Source of the DNA: Spirosoma lacussanchae
GTDB taxonomy: Bacteria; Bacteroidota; Bacteroidia; Cytophagales; Spirosomataceae
DNA length: 64,000 nt
Assembly: GCF_005870035.1 (NCBI RefSeq)
Contig: NZ_SWJG01000001.1
Coordinates: forward strand, 62,001 to 126,000
Direction: 5' to 3'
A program made the translations under genes and the position numbers. Positions 18,158-34,825 of the stretch are shown one piece after another (position 1 is the first letter of the stretch; each line of letters begins with the position of its first letter). The notes under the pieces were generated by a model. It saw only the letters and a program-made list of their open reading frames with translations. It did no database searches and had not been told where the DNA came from.

Positions 18158-18195
18158 ACAGCAGCCGCGTTCGCCTGAGTGGACGCGGCTGCTGT
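18158..18195 (+). terminator. rho-independent terminator of the M13 peptidase gene
   Basis: Perfect 13-base-pair stem (ACAGCAGCCGCGT and complement) with a 12-base loop, followed by GTTTTTTG. Confidence 0.85.
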
Positions 18196-18264
18196 GTTTT
18201 TTGCCGCGTCTTCGTGTAGATTCTCGTTCCTGGCTGCTTTAGTTGTAGTGTAATCCGTTCCCAC

Positions 18265-18801
18265 ATGAAGAAATTAGCCATACTGCTGACCAGCGCTATC
18301 CTGCTCATCGGGGGGTGTCAGCAAAAACCAGCGCAGGAAACGACCGGCAAGCCCGCTGCTGAACCAACCGCAGCCGCTGTCGACCTGGCCAAACGTCCCG
18401 CTGCCGACGCCCCCCGATCGGCGGCCGACCGTCTGGTGCGTGCGCTTTACTTTGAGCACGATACCAACGAAAACCCCTTTCTGGAGGCTAAGGACCCGGC
18501 GCTGGCCGAGCAGTTTTTTACCAAACCTGTTGCTGAAAAATTGTACAGAAAAGCAGCAGTAGCCAGCGCCAGTCGCAAACAGATAAACCCGCTTTTCAAC
18601 GTGCCTGACGCGCAGATTCAGAAGCGGTGGGTACTGCCAGCGGCTGTATCTGGCGCTAAGGCAGTCGTATTTGTCACGTATAACACCAGCGGAAAAGAGC
18701 AGGAAATGCGGTGCGAACTGGAGCAGCAGGCCAATGGTCGCTGGCGGATCAGCGATATTATTTACGCTGACGGAAAACGCCTAACCGAGTTGATTAAGTA
18801 G
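18265..18801 (+). CDS. putative lipoprotein, DUF3828-like
   Basis: Lipoprotein of 178 residues with a lipobox in 'ILLIGGCQQK'. After a low-complexity Ala/Pro/Thr linker, the mature region ('ADRLVRALYFEHDTNENPF' to 'WRISDIIYADGKRLTELIK') resembles DUF3828-type periplasmic proteins of unknown function; I hold this at moderate confidence. Flanked by the M13 terminator and the tRNA-tuf promoter, so it is probably monocistronic. Confidence 0.7.
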   Translation: MKKLAILLTSAILLIGGCQQKPAQETTGKPAAEPTAAAVDLAKRPAADAPRSAADRLVRALYFEHDTNENPFLEAKDPALAEQFFTKPVAEKLYRKAAVASASRKQINPLFNVPDAQIQKRWVLPAAVSGAKAVVFVTYNTSGKEQEMRCELEQQANGRWRISDIIYADGKRLTELIK

Positions 18802-18863
18802 CTGTTAGCCTGTGTCATGACAGAATTGTTTCAGTCAGATTCAAATTATTTTTAGTTCACATG

Positions 18864-18893
18864 TTGACAACACCGTAAAAGCTTGTAATTTTG
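18864..18893 (+). promoter_or_regulatory. promoter of the tRNA-Tyr/Gly/Thr-tuf operon
   Basis: TTG (18864-18866, within TTGACA), 19-base spacer, TAATTTTG (18886-18893). This is an excellent match to TTG-N19-TAnnTTTG. Transcription would start near 18900, about 45 bases before tRNA-Tyr. The preceding interval from 18802 has nothing else. Confidence 0.8.
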
Positions 18894-18944
18894 CAACTCC
18901 AAACCGGAAACGGGGCGGAAATTGTTCTTTAACAGGGTGTTTTT

Positions 18945-19030
18945 GGGGAGTTTCCAGAGTGGCCAAATGGATCAGACTGTAAATCTGCTGGCGTACGCCT
19001 TCGGAGGTTCGAATCCTCCACTCCCCACCA
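18945..19030 (+). tRNA. tRNA-Tyr (anticodon GTA)
   Basis: Cloverleaf with acceptor GGGGAGT/ACTCCCC, anticodon loop with GTA, a long variable arm typical of bacterial tRNA-Tyr, T-arm GGTTCGAATCC, and an encoded CCA end. Confidence 0.95.
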
Positions 19031-19075
19031 TTTGGTAACTGAAGACGACGAAAGTAATCTTGGGTTGCTGAGTTT

Positions 19076-19148
19076 GCGGAAGTAGCTCAATTGGTAGAGC
19101 GATAGCCTTCCAAGCTATAGGTTGCGGGTTCGAGACCCGTCTTCCGCT
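19076..19148 (+). tRNA. tRNA-Gly (anticodon TCC)
   Basis: Acceptor GCGGAAG/CTTCCGC, anticodon stem ATAGC/GCTAT around loop CTTCCAA (anticodon TCC), T-arm GGGTTCGAGACCC. CCA is not encoded. Forty-five bases after tRNA-Tyr. Confidence 0.95.
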
Positions 19149-19237
19149 CAACAGAAAGCAGTTAGTATTTAACAGCGATCGGCCCCTGGCTGTCGGCTGT
19201 TTTAGTGGTGTCTGCTGGCTGTGGTAAATTAGTATAA

Positions 19238-19309
<72 letters not shown>

Positions 19310-19447
19310 CAGGACTTCGCGGAGAGGTCTGCTTTGAGTTAAGCCGTGTCGTAATTACGTTCATTAAGCGTGGTTCCGGGCGGCTTGATTGACGTTCAGC
19401 GAGTTTATTTCAAAACAAACAACAGTTCACAATAGCGTTTTAAACAC

Positions 19448-20635
19448 ATGGCAAAAGAGAATTTTGACCGCTCGAAACCGCACGTAAACATCGGTACGAT
19501 TGGTCACGTTGACCACGGTAAAACGACGCTGACGGCTGCCATTACGAAAGTGCTGGCCGAAAAGGGTCTGGCCGCAATTCGGGACTTCTCCTCGATCGAC
19601 AACGCGCCTGAAGAAAAAGAGCGCGGTATTACCATCAATACATCGCACGTTGAGTACGCTACGGCTACCCGCCACTATGCGCACGTTGACTGCCCGGGCC
19701 ACGCTGACTATGTGAAAAACATGGTAACGGGTGCTGCTCAAATGGACGGAGCTATCCTCGTTGTAGCTGCTACTGACGGACCGATGCCCCAGACTCGTGA
19801 GCACATCCTGCTTGCTCGTCAGGTAGGTGTTCCTCAGCTCGTTGTGTTCATGAACAAAGTGGACATGGTTGATGACCCAGAGCTGCTCGAACTGGTTGAA
19901 ATGGAAATCCGTGAGCTGCTGAGCTTCTATCAGTTCGATGGCGATAACATCCCGGTTATCCAGGGTTCGGCTCTTGGTGGCCTGAACGGCGATGCCAAGT
20001 GGGTGAAAACGATCGAAGAGCTGATGGATGCCGTTGATACATTCATCCCGCTGCCTCCTCGTCAGACGGACCTGCCGTTCCTGATGCCGGTAGAGGACGT
20101 ATTCTCGATCACGGGTCGTGGTACGGTGGCTACGGGTCGTATCGAGCGTGGTGTTATCAACTCGGGCGAGCCAGTTGAAATCCTCGGTATGGGTGCAGAA
20201 AACCTGAAGTCAGTTGTAACGGGTGTTGAAATGTTCCGGAAAATTCTGGATCGTGGCGAAGCCGGTGACAACGTAGGTCTGCTCCTCCGTGGTATCGAAA
20301 AAACCGATATCCGTCGTGGTATGGTAATCTGCAAGCCAGGTTCTGTAACCCCGCATATGAAGTTCAAGGCTGAGGTTTATGTACTGTCGAAAGAAGAAGG
20401 TGGCCGTCATACGCCGTTCTTTAACAAGTACCGGCCGCAGTTCTATTTCCGCACCACCGACGTTACGGGCGAGATCATGCTGCCTGCCAACGTTGAGATG
20501 GTAATGCCAGGCGATAACATCACGATTGATGTAACGCTGATCAACAAGATCGCCATGGAAAAAGGTCTCCGTTTCGCTATCCGCGAAGGTGGCCGTACCG
20601 TGGGTGCTGGTCAGGTAACGGAAATCCTCGACTAA
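19448..20635 (+). CDS. tuf: elongation factor Tu
   Basis: GTPase of 395 residues that delivers aminoacyl-tRNA to the ribosome. Visible are G1 '[15 protein letters not shown]', the switch regions '[12 protein letters not shown]' and '[12 protein letters not shown]', and 'NKVDMVDD' (base specificity), then domains II and III. It is placed after three tRNA genes and before tRNA-Trp and secE, the conserved order in Bacteroidota. It is likely co-transcribed with the tRNAs from the promoter at 18864-18893. A hairpin terminator follows the stop codon. Codon use is strongly biased (CGT, GGT), as expected for a highly expressed gene. Confidence 0.98.
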   Translation: MAKENFDRSKPHVNIGTIGHVDHGKTTLTAAITKVLAEKGLAAIRDFSSIDNAPEEKERGITINTSHVEYATATRHYAHVDCPGHADYVKNMVTGAAQMDGAILVVAATDGPMPQTREHILLARQVGVPQLVVFMNKVDMVDDPELLELVEMEIRELLSFYQFDGDNIPVIQGSALGGLNGDAKWVKTIEELMDAVDTFIPLPPRQTDLPFLMPVEDVFSITGRGTVATGRIERGVINSGEPVEILGMGAENLKSVVTGVEMFRKILDRGEAGDNVGLLLRGIEKTDIRRGMVICKPGSVTPHMKFKAEVYVLSKEEGGRHTPFFNKYRPQFYFRTTDVTGEIMLPANVEMVMPGDNITIDVTLINKIAMEKGLRFAIREGGRTVGAGQVTEILD

Positions 20636-20648
20636 GTAATACGCGTAA

Positions 20649-20682
20649 AACAAGTGCATTTCTTCACAGGGGTGCACTTGTT
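20649..20682 (+). terminator. rho-independent terminator of tuf
   Basis: AACAAGTGCA and TGCACTTGTT form a 10-base-pair stem with a 14-base loop, followed by TTTTGC. The right arm overlaps the -33 TTG of the next promoter. Confidence 0.85.
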
Positions 20683-20706
20683 TTTTGCAATTATTCCGTA
20701 CTTTTG
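20678..20706 (+). promoter_or_regulatory. promoter of tRNA-Trp-secE-nusG
   Basis: TTG at 20678-20680, an 18-base spacer, TACTTTTG at 20699-20706, matching the Bacteroidota consensus. It starts inside the tuf terminator stem, so terminator and promoter are interlocked. Confidence 0.7.
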
Positions 20707-20756
20707 CAGTCCGTTTCAGAGGCACGCTGTTCCGGGTTTACGTAACGTTACGATAA

Positions 20757-20830
20757 ACGGGTGTAGTTCAAGGGTAGAATAGCGGTCTCCAAAACCGTTG
20801 ATGGGAGTTCGAATCTCTCCACCCGTGCCA
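20757..20830 (+). tRNA. tRNA-Trp (anticodon CCA)
   Basis: Acceptor ACGGGTG/CACCCGT, anticodon loop CTCCAAA (anticodon CCA), T-arm GAGTTCGAATCTC, discriminator G and an encoded CCA end. secE starts 14 bases after it. Confidence 0.95.
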
Positions 20831-20844
20831 ATCCCTTACATACA

Positions 20845-21036
20845 ATGGACAAGTTTCTCTCGTTTCTGAAAGCCTCCTGGGAGGAAGTTCAGCACAACGT
20901 GACTTGGCCGAAATTCAGCGACCTGCAATCCAGCTCGACCCTCGTACTGGTAGCTTCGCTGATTTTTGCGCTAATGGTCGGACTGATTGATCTGGTGTTT
21001 GAGAATGCTCTCAACGTCTTCTATCAGTCGTTTTAA
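20845..21036 (+). CDS. secE: preprotein translocase subunit SecE
   Basis: Short 63-residue single-span SecE, part of the SecYEG channel. The amphipathic part 'FLKASWEEVQHNVTWPKFSDLQSSS' is characteristic, followed by one transmembrane helix ('TLVLVASLIFALMVGLIDLVF'). It lies between tRNA-Trp and nusG as in most bacteria. Confidence 0.95.
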   Translation: MDKFLSFLKASWEEVQHNVTWPKFSDLQSSSTLVLVASLIFALMVGLIDLVFENALNVFYQSF

Positions 21037-21037
21037 A

Positions 21038-21142
21038 ATTAGTCATTTGGTGTCGTTCATTGTCATTGGTTGTCATTTACCGCAACGGGTCTGACAGCAC
21101 TCCTGACAACAAATGACCGGCTAATGACCACTTAAGGACAAC
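21038..21142. repeat. TGTCATT-word island in the secE-nusG spacer
   Basis: The 110-base gap carries repeated words on one strand (AGTCATT, TGTCGTT, TGTCATT, TGTCATT, 21041-21078) followed after about 20 bases by complementary-type words (TGACAAC, AATGACC, AATGACC, GGACAAC, to about 21142). The two halves could fold back as an imperfect hairpin. It is the same design as the cydA-cydB island but uses a different word. No promoter is evident inside it. Confidence 0.65.
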
Positions 21143-21146
21143 AATT

Positions 21147-21707
21147 ATGAGCGGCATACAATGGTACGTCATTCGGGCGGTTTCGGGGCAGGAGAAGAAG
21201 GTTAAATCTTATCTCGAAAATGAAGTTATTCGGCAAAAGCTGGATGAGGTCATTCCCCAGATTCTGATTCCGGCCGAAAAGGTTTACGAGATGCGCAACG
21301 GTAAGAAGCGCGTTCGGGAGAAGTCGTTTTTCCCTGGCTATATCCTGATTTCGGCAGACCTCGGTAATAACCGGGCCCTTGACCTGATCCTTAACATGCC
21401 CGGCGTACTAGGGTTTTTGGGGAACTCACAGGTCGGTACAACAACCAAAGTACCCGTTCCGCTCCGCCAGTCTGAAGTGAACCGCATTCTCGGTAAAGTT
21501 GAAGAAGAAACGCAGGAAGTCTCTATTCAGACAGTTGCCTTCCTGAAAGGAGAGAATGTGAAAGTCGTCGATGGTCCATTCGGTGGCTTCATTGGTACAG
21601 TAGAAGAAGTTTTTGACGACCGGAAGAAGCTGAACGTCGTCGTAAAGATATTTGGCCGGAATACTCCGGTAGAACTCAGTTACGCACAAGTAGAAAAGGA
21701 AAGTTAA
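21147..21707 (+). CDS. nusG: transcription termination/antitermination protein NusG
   Basis: Transcription elongation factor of 186 residues that bridges RNA polymerase and ribosome. The N-terminal NGN domain begins 'GIQWYVIRAVSGQEKKVKSYLE' and the C-terminal KOW domain is 'GENVKVVDGPFGGFIGTVEEV'. It sits between secE and rplK. Confidence 0.97.
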   Translation: MSGIQWYVIRAVSGQEKKVKSYLENEVIRQKLDEVIPQILIPAEKVYEMRNGKKRVREKSFFPGYILISADLGNNRALDLILNMPGVLGFLGNSQVGTTTKVPVPLRQSEVNRILGKVEEETQEVSIQTVAFLKGENVKVVDGPFGGFIGTVEEVFDDRKKLNVVVKIFGRNTPVELSYAQVEKES

Positions 21708-21860
21708 GCTTCCACTTGGCTTTTCGAATCGGTCAGGCGTCCAATGCTTCCCTCAGTGGACAAGTGGCTAAAAAAGTTGGTCTGTGGTGTGTAGAGAACA
21801 GTCTGGTATGTGACGGCCAGCCGCCCCTCGTTCATCATCGATCGTAAAATCAGTTTCACA
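21708..21860. promoter_or_regulatory. rplK leader region with hairpin
   Basis: The 153-base spacer between nusG and rplK is long for this cluster. CCACTTG (21712-21718) can pair with CAAGTGG (21761-21767). In other bacteria the L11-L1 mRNA leader is a feedback target of L1. Whether this spacer plays that role is an inference. Confidence 0.3.
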
Positions 21861-22298
21861 ATGGCAAAAGAAGTAGGTGGCTACGTAAAGCTGCAAGTCA
21901 AAGGCGGGCAGGCTAACCCCTCACCTCCGATCGGTCCGGCGCTGGGTTCCAAGGGTTTGAATATCATGGAATTCTGCAAGCAGTTCAACGGCCGTACGCA
22001 GGACAAGATGGGTATGGTACTGCCGGTTTTGATTACGTATTATAAGGACAAGTCCTTTGATTTCGTCATCAAAACCCCACCGGCCCCGATTCTGCTCATG
22101 GAAGCAGCTAAGCTGAAAGGCGGCTCTGCTCAACCGAACCGTAATAAAGTCGGCTCGGTTTCCTGGGATCAGGTACGGACCATCGCCGAAACGAAGATGC
22201 CCGACCTGAACGCCTTTACGGTTGAAGCCGCGATGCGGCAGGTAGCCGGAACGGCTCGCAGCATGGGTATCACGGTGACGGGTACTGCTCCGTTTTAA
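21861..22298 (+). CDS. rplK: 50S ribosomal protein L11
   Basis: L11 of 145 residues, part of the GTPase-associated centre of the 50S subunit. Starts '[20 protein letters not shown]' with the conserved '[22 protein letters not shown]'. ATG at 21861 chosen; an upstream ATG-like extension from 21810 is not conserved in the family. First gene of rplK-rplA-rplJ-rplL. Confidence 0.97.
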   Translation: MAKEVGGYVKLQVKGGQANPSPPIGPALGSKGLNIMEFCKQFNGRTQDKMGMVLPVLITYYKDKSFDFVIKTPPAPILLMEAAKLKGGSAQPNRNKVGSVSWDQVRTIAETKMPDLNAFTVEAAMRQVAGTARSMGITVTGTAPF

Positions 22299-22330
22299 GA
22301 ACCAATAGACTTGCCGAGGCAAATACAGAA

Positions 22331-23029
22331 ATGGCTAAGTTAACGAAAAAGCAAAAGGAAGCCCTGTCGAAGTACGATGCTGCCAAGGAATACTCGCTGC
22401 AACAGGCGGCTGAGATCCTGAAGGAGATTTCGTACACGAAATTCGACGCTTCCGTGGATATTGACGTTCGGTTAGGCGTTGATCCGCGTAAAGCCGACCA
22501 GATGGTACGTGGCGTTGCTACGCTGCCCCATGGTACGGGTAAGACGGTTCGCGTTCTGGTGCTCTGCACGCCGGACAAGGAGAACGAAGCGAAAGAGGCT
22601 GGTGCTGATTTCGTAGGTCTGGATGACTACATTCAGAAGATTGAACAAGGCTGGACGGACGTTGACGTGATCATCACGATGCCGAACGTAATGGCTAAAG
22701 TTGGTCGTCTGGGTAAAGTACTGGGTCCGCGGGGTCTGATGCCGAATCCTAAGTCGGGTACGGTAACCCCCGAAGTGGGTAAAGCCGTTCGCGAAGTGAA
22801 GGCCGGTAAAATCGATTTCAAGGTCGACAAACAGGGTGCCATTCACACCAGCATTGGCAAAGTGTCGTTTCCGCCCGAAAAACTGGCTGAAAACGCACAG
22901 GAGATCATCGCCACGTTGCTGCGCCTGAAGCCGTCATCGGCTAAAGGTACTTACGTGAAGACGATCAACATGTCCAGCACGATGAGTCCGGGAGTAACGA
23001 TAGATAAAGGCACAGTAGCCGGAGTATAA
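22331..23029 (+). CDS. rplA: 50S ribosomal protein L1
   Basis: L1 of 232 residues, which forms the L1 stalk and, in many bacteria, represses its own operon. The family motif '[22 protein letters not shown]' region is complete. It starts 32 bases after rplK and ends three bases before the rplJ ATG, implying translational coupling. Confidence 0.97.
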   Translation: MAKLTKKQKEALSKYDAAKEYSLQQAAEILKEISYTKFDASVDIDVRLGVDPRKADQMVRGVATLPHGTGKTVRVLVLCTPDKENEAKEAGADFVGLDDYIQKIEQGWTDVDVIITMPNVMAKVGRLGKVLGPRGLMPNPKSGTVTPEVGKAVREVKAGKIDFKVDKQGAIHTSIGKVSFPPEKLAENAQEIIATLLRLKPSSAKGTYVKTINMSSTMSPGVTIDKGTVAGV

Positions 23030-23032
23030 GCC

Positions 23033-23566
23033 ATGAAACGCGAGGAAAAAGGAGCAATTATTGAGGAATTAACTGGCAAGTTCCAGAGCATTCCCTTCTT
23101 CTACATCACGGAAGCAAATGGCATGACGGTTGCTGAAACCAATGACCTTCGCCGGATGTGTTTTGAACGCGGCATCGAGTACAAGGTGGTGAAGAACAGC
23201 TTCATCAAAAAAGCACTCGAAACGCTGGAAACGGACTATGCTCCGTTCAACGAGACGGTACTACATGGCCAGTCGGCGGTGATGTTTCACCCCGAAGACC
23301 AGAAAGCGCCGGCAAAGCTTATCAAAGAGTTTCGCAAGACGAGCGATAAGCTACAACTGAAAGCCGCTTCAATTTCGAGCAGTTTGTTCATCGGTGCCGA
23401 TCAACTCGACGCACTGATCGCGCTGAAAAGCCGCGAAGAACTTATTGGCGAAGTTATTGGTCTGCTGCAATCGCCTGCCAAGAACGTCATTTCGGCGCTT
23501 CAGGGTGGTGGCAACAAACTGGCCGGTATCCTCAAAACGCTGTCGGAGCGCGAGGAGGCAGCCTAG
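23033..23566 (+). CDS. rplJ: 50S ribosomal protein L10
   Basis: L10 of 177 residues, the base of the L7/L12 stalk. N-terminus 'MKREEKGAIIEELTGKFQSI', then 'FERGIEYKVVKNSFIKKALE' and the C-terminal helix that binds L7/L12 dimers. Only three bases separate it from rplA, so there is no room for a separate L10 leader at this position. Confidence 0.97.
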   Translation: MKREEKGAIIEELTGKFQSIPFFYITEANGMTVAETNDLRRMCFERGIEYKVVKNSFIKKALETLETDYAPFNETVLHGQSAVMFHPEDQKAPAKLIKEFRKTSDKLQLKAASISSSLFIGADQLDALIALKSREELIGEVIGLLQSPAKNVISALQGGGNKLAGILKTLSEREEAA

Positions 23567-23662
23567 CTGTAACGCGGGCCAACACCCGCCTTTCGACAAA
23601 AAAGCGAACACGACGTTCGCAGTTCACAAACAATTGTATCACAATCAACTAAGAATACTACA

Positions 23663-24049
23663 ATGGCAGATTTGAAAGCGTTCGCTGAGCAGCTTGTAAG
23701 CCTGACGGTTAAAGAAGTTAACGAACTGGCTGCTATCCTGAAGGATGAGTATGGTATCGAGCCGGCTGCTGCCGCTCCCGTAATGGTAGCTGGTGGTGCT
23801 GCTGGTGGTGGCGATGCCGCTCCAGCCGCTGCTGAAAAAACCTCGTTCGACGTGATCCTGAAATCAGCTGGTGCTGCTAAACTGGCAGTTGTTAAGCTGG
23901 TTAAAGATCTGACGGGCCTGGGTCTGAAAGAAGCGAAAGAACTGGTTGATACCGCTCCGAAACCAGTAAAAGAAGGCGTTGCCAAAGACGAAGCCGAAGC
24001 CCTGCGTAAGCAACTCGAAGAGGCTGGTGCCGAAGTTGAAGTAAAATAA
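23663..24049 (+). CDS. rplL: 50S ribosomal protein L7/L12
   Basis: L7/L12 of 128 residues with N-terminal dimerisation domain ('[22 protein letters not shown]'), an Ala/Gly-rich hinge around residues 38-55 and the C-terminal factor-binding domain ('[20 protein letters not shown]', '[20 protein letters not shown]'). The strongly biased codon use fits very high expression. An attenuator-like hairpin follows before rpoB. Confidence 0.98.
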   Translation: MADLKAFAEQLVSLTVKEVNELAAILKDEYGIEPAAAAPVMVAGGAAGGGDAAPAAAEKTSFDVILKSAGAAKLAVVKLVKDLTGLGLKEAKELVDTAPKPVKEGVAKDEAEALRKQLEEAGAEVEVK

Positions 24050-24071
24050 GCAACTGCTTGTTTGCATAGTA

Positions 24072-24128
24072 CTCCAAGCAGGGGAGGCCAGGTTTAACAT
24101 CTGGTCTTTTCCTGTTTGGAGAATTTTT
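24072..24128 (+). terminator. attenuator-like hairpin between rplL and rpoB
   Basis: CTCCAAGCAGG (24072-24082) pairs with CCTGTTTGGAG (24111-24121) with one G-U; an inner CCAG/CTGG pair extends it, and AATTTTTG follows. It would let rplL be transcribed in excess over rpoBC, as is known for the rplL-rpoB gap of other bacteria. Confidence 0.65.
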
Positions 24129-24299
24129 GTCTGTGCCCTTGCAAAAGACAAACTTATTCTTATTGCCTTACGTTGTCTATTTACGCCCCTTAGGTCGGGT
24201 GACACCCGGGGTCTGAATAGCCGTCTACTATACATGCCGTTGTAAAACCACACAACGAGCTCATTGAGAATCGGTTACGCAACTAAACAGAGTACAATC

Positions 24300-28169
<3,870 letters not shown>

Positions 28170-28182
28170 AAAACGTTTTCAG

Positions 28183-28281
28183 TTTGCGGTATTCGCCGGG
28201 TCGCCGGAACAGTTTTCAGTTGGTCGATACAAGACGTGTCCTGTATTGGCCAACTGAAGGCAGTAAACAGAAAACTGTAAA
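28183..28281. repeat. CAGTT-word island with a 44-base hairpin in the rpoB-rpoC spacer
   Basis: Repeated words CAGTTTG, CAGTTTT, CAGTTGG on the left are mirrored by CCAACTG and AAAACTG on the right. Its core (28215-28258) folds as TTCAGTTGG, 3 bases, ATACAAGAC, 2-base loop, GTCCTGTAT, 3 bases, CCAACTGAA, with one G-U pair. It occupies most of the spacer between rpoB and rpoC. Confidence 0.75.
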
Positions 28282-28305
28282 CTCCACTAATTAAATCTCC
28301 AACCA

Positions 28306-32673
<4,368 letters not shown>

Positions 32674-32691
32674 GCATAAGCTTATAAAGTT

Positions 32692-32723
32692 AAAATCCCC
32701 GGTCATGGCTGACCGGGGATTTT
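32692..32723 (+). terminator. rho-independent terminator of rpoBC
   Basis: AAAATCCCCGGTCA and its complement form a perfect 14-base-pair stem with TGGC loop, running into a T-tract (TTTTTTTTG). Confidence 0.92.
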
Positions 32724-32841
32724 TTTTGCCGTCAGATACGTGCGTTTTTAAGCTAACTTTTCTGTACCGTGACCCTACCAAAACTGCCTAGAAGCTTGAG
32801 AATGGCCGGACTGTCCTTGTTCTGGCTCAACTTATTCCTGC

Positions 32842-33081
32842 ATGTCTTCTTTTTTTAAGGAAGTACTGTTCCGCACAAACAGGTCTGTCTATTTGTATTT
32901 AGCTTCGCTGATTTTGGTAGCAGCCAGTTTAGCCATTCAGCTCCGAAAAGAAGGTGGCTGGTTTTTTCAAAGCCAACGGTGGCTATACTGGGCTATTGCC
33001 TGCCTGACAGCGTTTTGCCTCTGTCAGCTTATCAGTAGACACTACTATGGTAAGGCGCTGAAATTAATTTCAGGCCAGTAG
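32842..33081 (+). CDS. small two-helix membrane protein, unknown function
   Basis: Seventy-nine residues with two hydrophobic helices ('VYLYLASLILVAASLAIQL' and 'WLYWAIACLTAFCLCQLI'), a basic N-terminus and a polar C-terminus. I do not recognise the family. It lies alone between the rpoC terminator and another terminator-like hairpin, with a TAnnTTTT-like box upstream. Called as a gene because of the clean ATG, hydrophobic pattern and isolation by terminators. Confidence 0.55.
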   Translation: MSSFFKEVLFRTNRSVYLYLASLILVAASLAIQLRKEGGWFFQSQRWLYWAIACLTAFCLCQLISRHYYGKALKLISGQ

Positions 33082-33106
33082 GGGGTTAAATGCGCCTGAA
33101 TCGAAG

Positions 33107-33143
33107 AGCCGTCCCAGTCGACATGGTTGGGGGGCTTTTTTTA
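33107..33143 (+). terminator. terminator-like hairpin after the small membrane gene
   Basis: AGCCGTCCCA and a near-complement ending GGGGGGCT, followed by TTTTTTT. The stem is imperfect. Confidence 0.5.
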
Positions 33144-33234
33144 GGTGGCTGAATATTGACTGTAGCCATTATAAGTGCTGCAACCACCGTCAGTGGTCGA
33201 AGACCCTGGGGGTGGTTAGCTTTGAAAGAGACGA

Positions 33235-33278
33235 AAAGAAAGCCGCCCTAAACGAACCCGTTTAGGGCGGCTTTCTTT
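33235..33278 (+). terminator. strong hairpin upstream of the DUF3467 gene
   Basis: Perfect 19-base-pair stem (33235-33253 with 33260-33278; core AAGCCGCCCTAAAC) and GAACCC loop, with A-rich left and T-rich right arms, so it could act in both directions. Confidence 0.8.
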
Positions 33279-33289
33279 ATTGAAAGCTG

Positions 33290-33297
33290 TATTTTTG
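33290..33297 (+). promoter_or_regulatory. -7 box for the DUF3467 gene
   Basis: TATTTTTG matches TAnnTTTG, 18 bases before the ATG at 33315 and 12 bases after the terminator hairpin; the leader would be about 10 bases. Confidence 0.55.
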
Positions 33298-33314
33298 GAA
33301 AACGATTTATCCGT

Positions 33315-33638
33315 ATGAATACACAGCAGCAAAATTCCGAAGGTACCATAGATGTTGAACTCAGTGAGGAAATTGCCGAAGGCGTATACGCCAATCTGGC
33401 CATGATTGCTCACTCCAATAGCGAATTTATCCTTGATTTTATCCGGCTCATGCCCGGCGTACCCAAGGCTAAGGTTAAAGCACGCATCATTTTGACGCCC
33501 GAACACGCCAAGCGGCTCCTTGACGCACTCCGGGAAAACATCAATCGGTTCGAGGAAGCCTACGGCGGTATCAACGAGCCGACTGATACATTCCGGTTCC
33601 CGGGTGGCGGTTTTAGCGGACCGGTTGGTCAGGCCTGA
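33315..33638 (+). CDS. DUF3467 family protein
   Basis: Soluble 107-residue protein with the DUF3467 pattern 'IAEGVYANLAMIAHSNSEFILDFIRLMPG...KARIILTPEHAKRLLDALRENI'. Function is unproven; the family is widespread and in Bacteroidota commonly sits close to rpoC, as here. No signal peptide. It has its own promoter box and is bounded upstream by a terminator. Confidence 0.85.
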   Translation: MNTQQQNSEGTIDVELSEEIAEGVYANLAMIAHSNSEFILDFIRLMPGVPKAKVKARIILTPEHAKRLLDALRENINRFEEAYGGINEPTDTFRFPGGGFSGPVGQA

Positions 33639-33744
33639 TCAGCGGGTCTATAAGACTGGCTGTCCGATAGTTGCAGCGAGCCGTTCGTCGAGTTTCGGCA
33701 GCGTGAATCCGGTCCGGATTGCTGAAATCTTTTCGTCTTCTGCT

Positions 33745-33774
33745 TTGGCGTTCAACTGCTTATCCGTATCTTTG
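33745..33774 (+). promoter_or_regulatory. promoter of rpsL-rpsG
   Basis: TTG (33745-33747, within TTTG), 19-base spacer, TATCTTTG (33767-33774). It is an exact fit to the consensus, 45 bases before the rpsL ATG. Confidence 0.75.
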
Positions 33775-33819
33775 CACCTCAAATTTCGGGAAGACTGTTT
33801 TTCGTAAACAAATCAAAGA

Positions 33820-34242
33820 ATGCCTACCATACAACAATTGGTGCGTAAAGGGCGTGAGAAACTGGTAGATAAGTCGAAATCACCAGCTTTGGACGCCTGC
33901 CCACAACGTCGGGGCGTGTGTACGCGTGTGTACACAACGACGCCGAAAAAGCCAAACTCGGCTCTTCGGAAAGTTGCCCGGGTTCGTCTGACGAACCAGA
34001 AAGAAGTCAACGCCTACATTCCGGGCGAAGGTCACAACCTGCAGGAGCACTCGATCGTGCTGATCCGCGGTGGCCGGGTAAAAGATTTACCGGGTGTTCG
34101 TTACCACATTGTACGCGGTGCCCTTGATACGGCCGGCGTGAGCGGCCGTCTGCAGAGCCGGTCGAAATACGGTGCCAAGCGTCCGAAACCAGGTCAGGCT
34201 CCTGCTGGTAAAGGTGCTCCGGCAAAAGGAAAGAAAAAGTAA
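33820..34242 (+). CDS. rpsL: 30S ribosomal protein S12
   Basis: S12 of 140 residues, at the decoding centre. Core '[20 protein letters not shown]' and '[18 protein letters not shown]' are intact; the Lys in TPKKPNS (streptomycin-relevant) is the wild-type residue. A lysine/alanine/glycine-rich C-terminal tail extends beyond the core. First gene of a short str-type operon. Confidence 0.98.
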   Translation: MPTIQQLVRKGREKLVDKSKSPALDACPQRRGVCTRVYTTTPKKPNSALRKVARVRLTNQKEVNAYIPGEGHNLQEHSIVLIRGGRVKDLPGVRYHIVRGALDTAGVSGRLQSRSKYGAKRPKPGQAPAGKGAPAKGKKK

Positions 34243-34301
34243 TTAATCCGACTGCCCGTTGAAAGACTACGGCAGAGTAAGATCAAAAATCTGAAGCAAT
34301 C

Positions 34302-34769
34302 ATGAGAAAGGCGAAACCGCCCAAGCGTTACGTACTGCCCGATCCTAAGTATAAGGAAGTACTGGTAACCAAATTTGTTAATAATCTGATGTACGAAGGC
34401 AAGAAAAGCCTGGCGTACTCAATCTTCTACGATGCTCTCGATGTGGTTGCCAAGCGCACCAGCGAAAGCGGACTGGATACCTGGAAAAAGGCGTTGAACA
34501 ACGTCATGCCATCGGTAGAGGTGAAAAGTCGTCGTGTGGGTGGGGCTACCTTCCAGGTGCCGACCGAAGTACGGGCAGACCGGAAGGTCGCGGTAGGCAT
34601 GAAATGGCTGATCCGGTATGCTCGTTCACGGGGTGAGAAGACAATGGTTGACCGGCTCGCAGCCGAAATCGTAGCCGCTTCGAAAGGTGAAGGTGCTGCT
34701 GTGAAAAAGAAAGACGATACGCACCGCATGGCTGAGGCCAACAAGGCGTTCTCGCACTTCCGGTTCTAA
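34302..34769 (+). CDS. rpsG: 30S ribosomal protein S7
   Basis: S7 of 155 residues, which nucleates assembly of the 30S head. '[20 protein letters not shown]' start, '[20 protein letters not shown]' and the C-terminal '[16 protein letters not shown]' are typical. A terminator follows directly and fusA does not, so the operon ends here. Confidence 0.98.
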   Translation: MRKAKPPKRYVLPDPKYKEVLVTKFVNNLMYEGKKSLAYSIFYDALDVVAKRTSESGLDTWKKALNNVMPSVEVKSRRVGGATFQVPTEVRADRKVAVGMKWLIRYARSRGEKTMVDRLAAEIVAASKGEGAAVKKKDDTHRMAEANKAFSHFRF

Positions 34770-34797
34770 TAAGTCAATACATACAGTTCTTTCCGCA

Positions 34798-34825
34798 GAC
34801 AGGCTCTCCAGTTGGGGAGCCTGTC
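34798..34825 (+). terminator. terminator of rpsL-rpsG
   Basis: GACAGGCTCTCC pairs with GGGGAGCCTGTC (one G-U) around AGTT, followed by CTGTTTT. Confidence 0.8.
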
